A program made the translations under genes and the position numbers. DNA of 64,000 nucleotides from Deltaproteobacteria bacterium (GTDB taxonomy: Bacteria > Desulfobacterota > Binatia > Binatales > Binataceae): assembly GCA_021831785.1 (NCBI GenBank), contig JAKBMB010000033.1:47138-111137 (forward strand), read 5' to 3'. Positions 61,094-64,000 of this stretch are shown one piece after another; the stretch's first letter is position 1; each line of letters starts with the position of its first letter. Under the pieces are notes generated by a model, which had not been told where the DNA came from, ran no database searches, and was given only the letters and a program-made list of their open reading frames with translations.

Positions 61094-61383
61094 CGCTCGA
61101 CCTCGCGTCTCTCCTAATTGACGCCGACGGCTAGACCGCTTGTAGACATCGCTCAGGGGCGGCTTAACCCGCCAATCAGCCTCGATAGCCCTGGGAAACT
61201 TCGGCAGTCCAGAGAGTCGAAAGCTTAGCCGTTAAAGCCTACACCCCCTAAAGTTCGTGCGGCAATAGCCGGATACGACGTTTAAGTAACAACTTTGTCT
61301 AATACGGAGGGAAGCTAGCTGATTAGAGCTTAGAGTAAGCAAGGGCAGAATTACGTATATTAAGACCACCGGCGCCTAAGATT
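61094..61383. other. Intergenic region upstream of the hybrid kinase
   Basis: No gene recognised. AT-richer parts around 61240-61370 may contain the kinase promoter on the minus strand, and the region also follows the stop of the LOG-family gene. Confidence 0.4.
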
Positions 61384-62130
61384 TCACTTCGGCTGCGCCG
61401 GCGCCTTCTTATCCGCGAAAAAGAGTACCCCGAGGAATGCGGCCGCTTCCTCGGGCGTCTTGGTGAGCGTGAAACAGTCGCAGTCGCTCTCCGTCACCGT
61501 GAGCTGCTCAAGCCATCGCTCGAGCACTGCCCCCCAGCACTGCCCGACCAGTACCAGCGGACGCGCAGGCAGCAACGCAAGCTTAAGCATCTGCCAAGCG
61601 AAGACCACCTCGCACAGCGTACCCATCCCGCCACGCAGCGCGACGTATGCGTCGCCGCTTTCAATCAACTGTCGCAGGCGCGTGTAGATATCCTTCGAGC
61701 GGATTTCCTGAGCCGTAAACGGGTTCGCCTCGTCCTTAAAGCTGGCGACGGTGACGCCGAGTACGTGCGCACCGCCCGTCCGAGCTCCGCGGCTTACCGC
61801 CTCCATCACGCCGCGATAGCCGCCGGTCGCAACGTCGAACCCGGCTTCGCCGAGTAGACGACCGAGCGTGTAGCCCTCTTGGTAGAGTGCGTCGTCCGGT
61901 TTGGCCCGCGAGCTGCCGAAAACCGTGATCAGCGGGCGCCGGACGCCGAGCCGCCCCTTGTCTGTGCCCGATCGATCGCGCGATACCCTGACGCCTGCGT
62001 CTTGCGAGCGATCGCCGCGCTTTGGCGCACGGCGATCGGGGCCTTGATTTGCCGCACGCGGGCCGCCATCGCGAAGGAAAACGGCGCGATACGGCGCCGC
62101 GCGGCCAGCCAGCTTATCTTGAGCAATCAT
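61384..62130 (-). CDS. LOG-family phosphoribohydrolase-like protein
   Basis: 248 residues; the family part begins near residue 65 (LITVFGSSRAKPDDALYQEG), so the first 64 residues, Arg-rich, may be an unusual extension or an incorrect start, although no better start codon precedes the domain. GGYRGVMEAVSRGART, GVTVASFKDEANPFT, YVALRGGMGTLCEVVFAWQM and PLVLVGQCW define the Rossmann fold related to cytokinin-nucleotide phosphoribohydrolases (LOG). The family releases bases from nucleoside monophosphates; the biological substrate in bacteria is usually unknown. Confidence 0.82.
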   Translation of the reverse strand: MIAQDKLAGRAAPYRAVFLRDGGPRAANQGPDRRAPKRGDRSQDAGVRVSRDRSGTDKGRLGVRRPLITVFGSSRAKPDDALYQEGYTLGRLLGEAGFDVATGGYRGVMEAVSRGARTGGAHVLGVTVASFKDEANPFTAQEIRSKDIYTRLRQLIESGDAYVALRGGMGTLCEVVFAWQMLKLALLPARPLVLVGQCWGAVLERWLEQLTVTESDCDCFTLTKTPEEAAAFLGVLFFADKKAPAQPK

Positions 62131-62419
62131 ATGCCGTGTTATTATTTGCTCCTAAATTATTGTTATTAGCAGCTAGCCTACCCGCCAGCCGCCATCAAGT
62201 CAGAGCCGGGAGGCCAGGCCAAAACGAGCCTAGCCCGATTGGCGTGCGAAGTCAGCGTTGCGCGCCGCGTCGCGCGGTTCTGTGTATCGCGCTCGGCGGC
62301 CCGCGTTTTTAAGCCTCGCGCGATGGGACCGGGACTCATATTACTTTAACTTATAATCACCAACATTTGCTTGACCCATCATTGGCATCCGGGTATGGCT
62401 GATATCCACTTTAACCTAG

Positions 62420-62587
62420 TTCATAGCGTACACACGGGATCTCGGCATCCCGCAAAAGATGCTGAGCCGGATGGTTGGCGCGAGCGGCGACGGCCTGCAT
62501 GACCGCCTGCTCGACTATACAAAGCCGGTTTCGGGCGCGACTTTCTTCGCGCCGTCGATCGATATGCTGAGCAGTCTGACAGCTTAA
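62420..62587 (+). pseudogene. C-terminal remnant of a Dyp-type peroxidase
   Basis: After a TAG at 62417-62419, the frame reads FIAYTRDLGIPQKMLSRMVG, ASGDGLHDRLLDYTKPVSGA, TFFAPSIDMLSSL and stops at TAA 62585-62587. This follows the end of Dyp-type haem peroxidases (ML.RM.G...DG..D.L..FT.PVTG..F..P). The haem-binding His and the rest of the enzyme are not found upstream. No start codon or ribosome binding site fits. Bases 62131-62416 hold nothing else recognised. Confidence 0.6.
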
Positions 62588-62653
62588 GGATGACGCCCGC
62601 GCCGGAGCGTGAGGGTGGAAGGCTTGGCTGTTAACACACGGAGGTAGCTACTT

Positions 62654-63616
62654 ATGAGTTCTCTGGAAAAGGGCATCGAGCCGGCAACCCGAAAGTTTCT
62701 CGATTCGATCAACGCGCAGACCGGACCGGCAATTTATGAAATTCCGGTCGCCCAGGGACGCGCGGCCTTCACCAGCCTGCAGGCGGTGCCGGTAAAGAAG
62801 CTCCCCGTCGATATCGAGGATCGGACGATTCCAGGCGGACCAACGGGCGAGGTCGGGATCCGAATCCTACGGCCCAAAGGCGCAAAGGAAACCCTGCCGG
62901 CCGTGGTGTATACCCACGGCGCCGGTTGGGTGTTCGGCGACAAGGACATTTACGACCGGCTCATGCGCGAACTCGCGAATGGAGCGAACGCGGCCGTGGT
63001 GTTCGTTGATTTCACGCGCTCGCCGGAGGCCAGATATCCGGTGGCAATTGAGCAGTCATACGCGGCCGTCAAGTACGTTGCGGAGCACGCCACGGCGCTC
63101 AAGCTCGACGCTTCGCGGCTTGCGGTCGCGGGCGACAGCGTGGGCGGCAACATGACCACGGCCGTTACCATGATGGCCAAGGAACGGGGCGGTCCGAAAA
63201 TCGGCTTCCAAGTGCTCTTCTATCCGGTGACCGACGCCAATTTCGACACCCCGTCCTATCGCCAGTTTCCGACCGGCCATTTCCTGACCCTCGGGGCGAT
63301 GAAATGGTTCTGGGACCAATATCTGCCGGACCACGCGAAACGCAAAGCGCCGACCGCATCGCCCCTGCAAGCATCCCTGGAACAGCTCAGAGGCTTGCCG
63401 CCGGCGCTGGTAATCAACGGCGAGTTCGACGTGCTGCGCGATGAAGGCGAGGCATACGCCCATAAGCTCATCGAGGCGGGCGTCAAGGTGACCGCGGTGC
63501 GCTTCCACGGTACCATCCATGACTTCGTCCTGCTCAACGCGATTGCCGAAACGCCCGCAACACGCGGCGCTATCGCGCTCGCCTGCGACACCCTGCGGAC
63601 GTTTTTCAGCAAATGA
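62654..63616 (+). CDS. Hormone-sensitive-lipase-type esterase (alpha/beta hydrolase fold 3)
   Basis: 320 residues; the ATG follows CGGAGGTAGC. Oxyanion motif YTHGAGWVFGDKDIYDRLMR (HGGGW type), nucleophile GDSVGGNM (about residue 164), Asp in VINGEFDVLRDEGE and His in GTIHDFVLLN. The ~60-residue N-terminal cap helices fit the HSL family. It should hydrolyse short acyl esters in the cytosol. Preceded by a decayed peroxidase gene, with no operon partner. Confidence 0.91.
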   Translation: MSSLEKGIEPATRKFLDSINAQTGPAIYEIPVAQGRAAFTSLQAVPVKKLPVDIEDRTIPGGPTGEVGIRILRPKGAKETLPAVVYTHGAGWVFGDKDIYDRLMRELANGANAAVVFVDFTRSPEARYPVAIEQSYAAVKYVAEHATALKLDASRLAVAGDSVGGNMTTAVTMMAKERGGPKIGFQVLFYPVTDANFDTPSYRQFPTGHFLTLGAMKWFWDQYLPDHAKRKAPTASPLQASLEQLRGLPPALVINGEFDVLRDEGEAYAHKLIEAGVKVTAVRFHGTIHDFVLLNAIAETPATRGAIALACDTLRTFFSK

Positions 63617-63774
63617 GCGCCGCCGGAAGCTCTAGCACCCGGCCCGCGCGCAGCGGCACGCCGCTTTGGTTCGGCTATGTCTCGCGGCTCTAGTCTCCTG
63701 CGTCTGAAGGTCGGTTAATCTTGTGGCAAGATTCTTTCATCCCGTCATTCTGAACCCTTCGGCTTCGCCCAGAG

Positions 63775-63968
63775 CCTGTGAATTTTTGGCAAGCTGCCGC
63801 AGGTCGCCGTAGGCTGCACCCTCACCCCAACCCTCTCGCGCAAAACGATGCGGGCGAGGGAGCACAAAGGGCGCCCATCCTATCACCTCTCCCGCGCTCG
63901 CGGCGCAAGTCCGCGCGCGCAAGCCAGGAGAGCTCGGAGCGCGAATTACGAAGCGTAATTCGCGCTCC
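63775..63968. repeat. Dispersed repeat segment and hairpin at the window end
   Basis: GTGAATTTTTGGCAAGCTGC followed by CGCCGTAGGCTGC recurs at about 38440-38476 and 42570-42608; CACCCCAACCCTCTCGC resembles the CACCCTAGCCCTCTCCC phrase of the long repeats. A perfect hairpin with 14-bp arms lies at 63936-63949 and 63955-63968 (GGAGCGCGAATTAC, 5-base loop). Bases 63617-64000 have no gene. Confidence 0.65.
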
Positions 63969-64000
63969 GGGTGAGGGGGTGCAGCGCTAAAGGCGTTAGG

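Overview
The window is about 64 kb of high-GC bacterial chromosome. It has an encoded-CCA tRNA-Thr, an SRP RNA directly upstream of dnaX-ybaB-recR, lytic transglycosylases and peptidases with export signals, and an apparently Gram-negative gene set. Class III CoA-transferases, SCP2, alpha/beta hydrolases, an F420/PPOX-type flavoprotein, a two-subunit-type methylmalonyl-CoA mutase and a pyruvoyl arginine decarboxylase together suggest a soil deltaproteobacterium-like lineage (Desulfobacterota, Binatota or similar). That placement is inference; no marker here fixes the taxon.

Layout. 1-6.2 kb: a sensor kinase cut by the window edge with its LuxR-type regulator, a mannose-1-phosphate guanylyltransferase, a small conserved protein and a LysR gene without its normal N-terminus. 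6.4-10.5 kb (minus): a Gld-like ABC module of ATPase, permease, GldG-like protein and DUF4340 protein. 10.7-16.3 kb: a lactonase-like metallo-hydrolase, YjbQ, two class III CoA-transferase genes (only one with the catalytic Asp) and a CitE-like lyase. 16.6-20.4 kb: cobalamin loop assembly (cbiB, cobT, cobS, cobU). 20.4-30.9 kb: glnE, a lytic transglycosylase with a His-rich tail, an IS5-type remnant, aroA, gloA, a cytochrome c, a hydrolase and an SCP2 protein. 31-38 kb: tRNA-Thr, M23 peptidase, higA with a possible higB stump, a PPOX protein, a GT39-type glycosyltransferase, a DNA-methyltransferase remnant, bluB and tpx.

38.3-42.8 kb holds four secreted paralogues of unknown function arranged as a duplicated two-gene unit. 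Each unit is bordered by copies of a dispersed repeat. 42.8-44.8 kb: aguA and aguB. 45-50 kb: ffs, dnaX, ybaB, recR, two small zinc-ribbon proteins and trmI. 50.4-55.9 kb: an operon for propionyl-CoA carboxylase and the methylmalonyl-CoA mutase large subunit. 56.4-57.5 kb: pyruvoyl arginine decarboxylase and a SelW/Rdx-like gene with an in-frame TGA in a CxxU motif, most probably an undetected selenoprotein. 57.6-64 kb: a large hybrid histidine kinase, a LOG-family protein, a Dyp-peroxidase remnant, an HSL-type esterase and dispersed repeats.

Connections. bluB makes the DMB lower ligand and cobT/cobS/cobU/cbiB attach it to cobalamin, which the mutase at 54-56 kb needs to convert propionyl-CoA through methylmalonyl-CoA to succinyl-CoA. 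The pyruvoyl arginine decarboxylase, aguA and aguB form a complete arginine to agmatine to N-carbamoylputrescine to putrescine route, split over two loci. Several decayed genes (IS transposase, DNA methyltransferase, Dyp peroxidase, perhaps higB and LysR) show ongoing gene loss, in one case exactly at a dispersed repeat.
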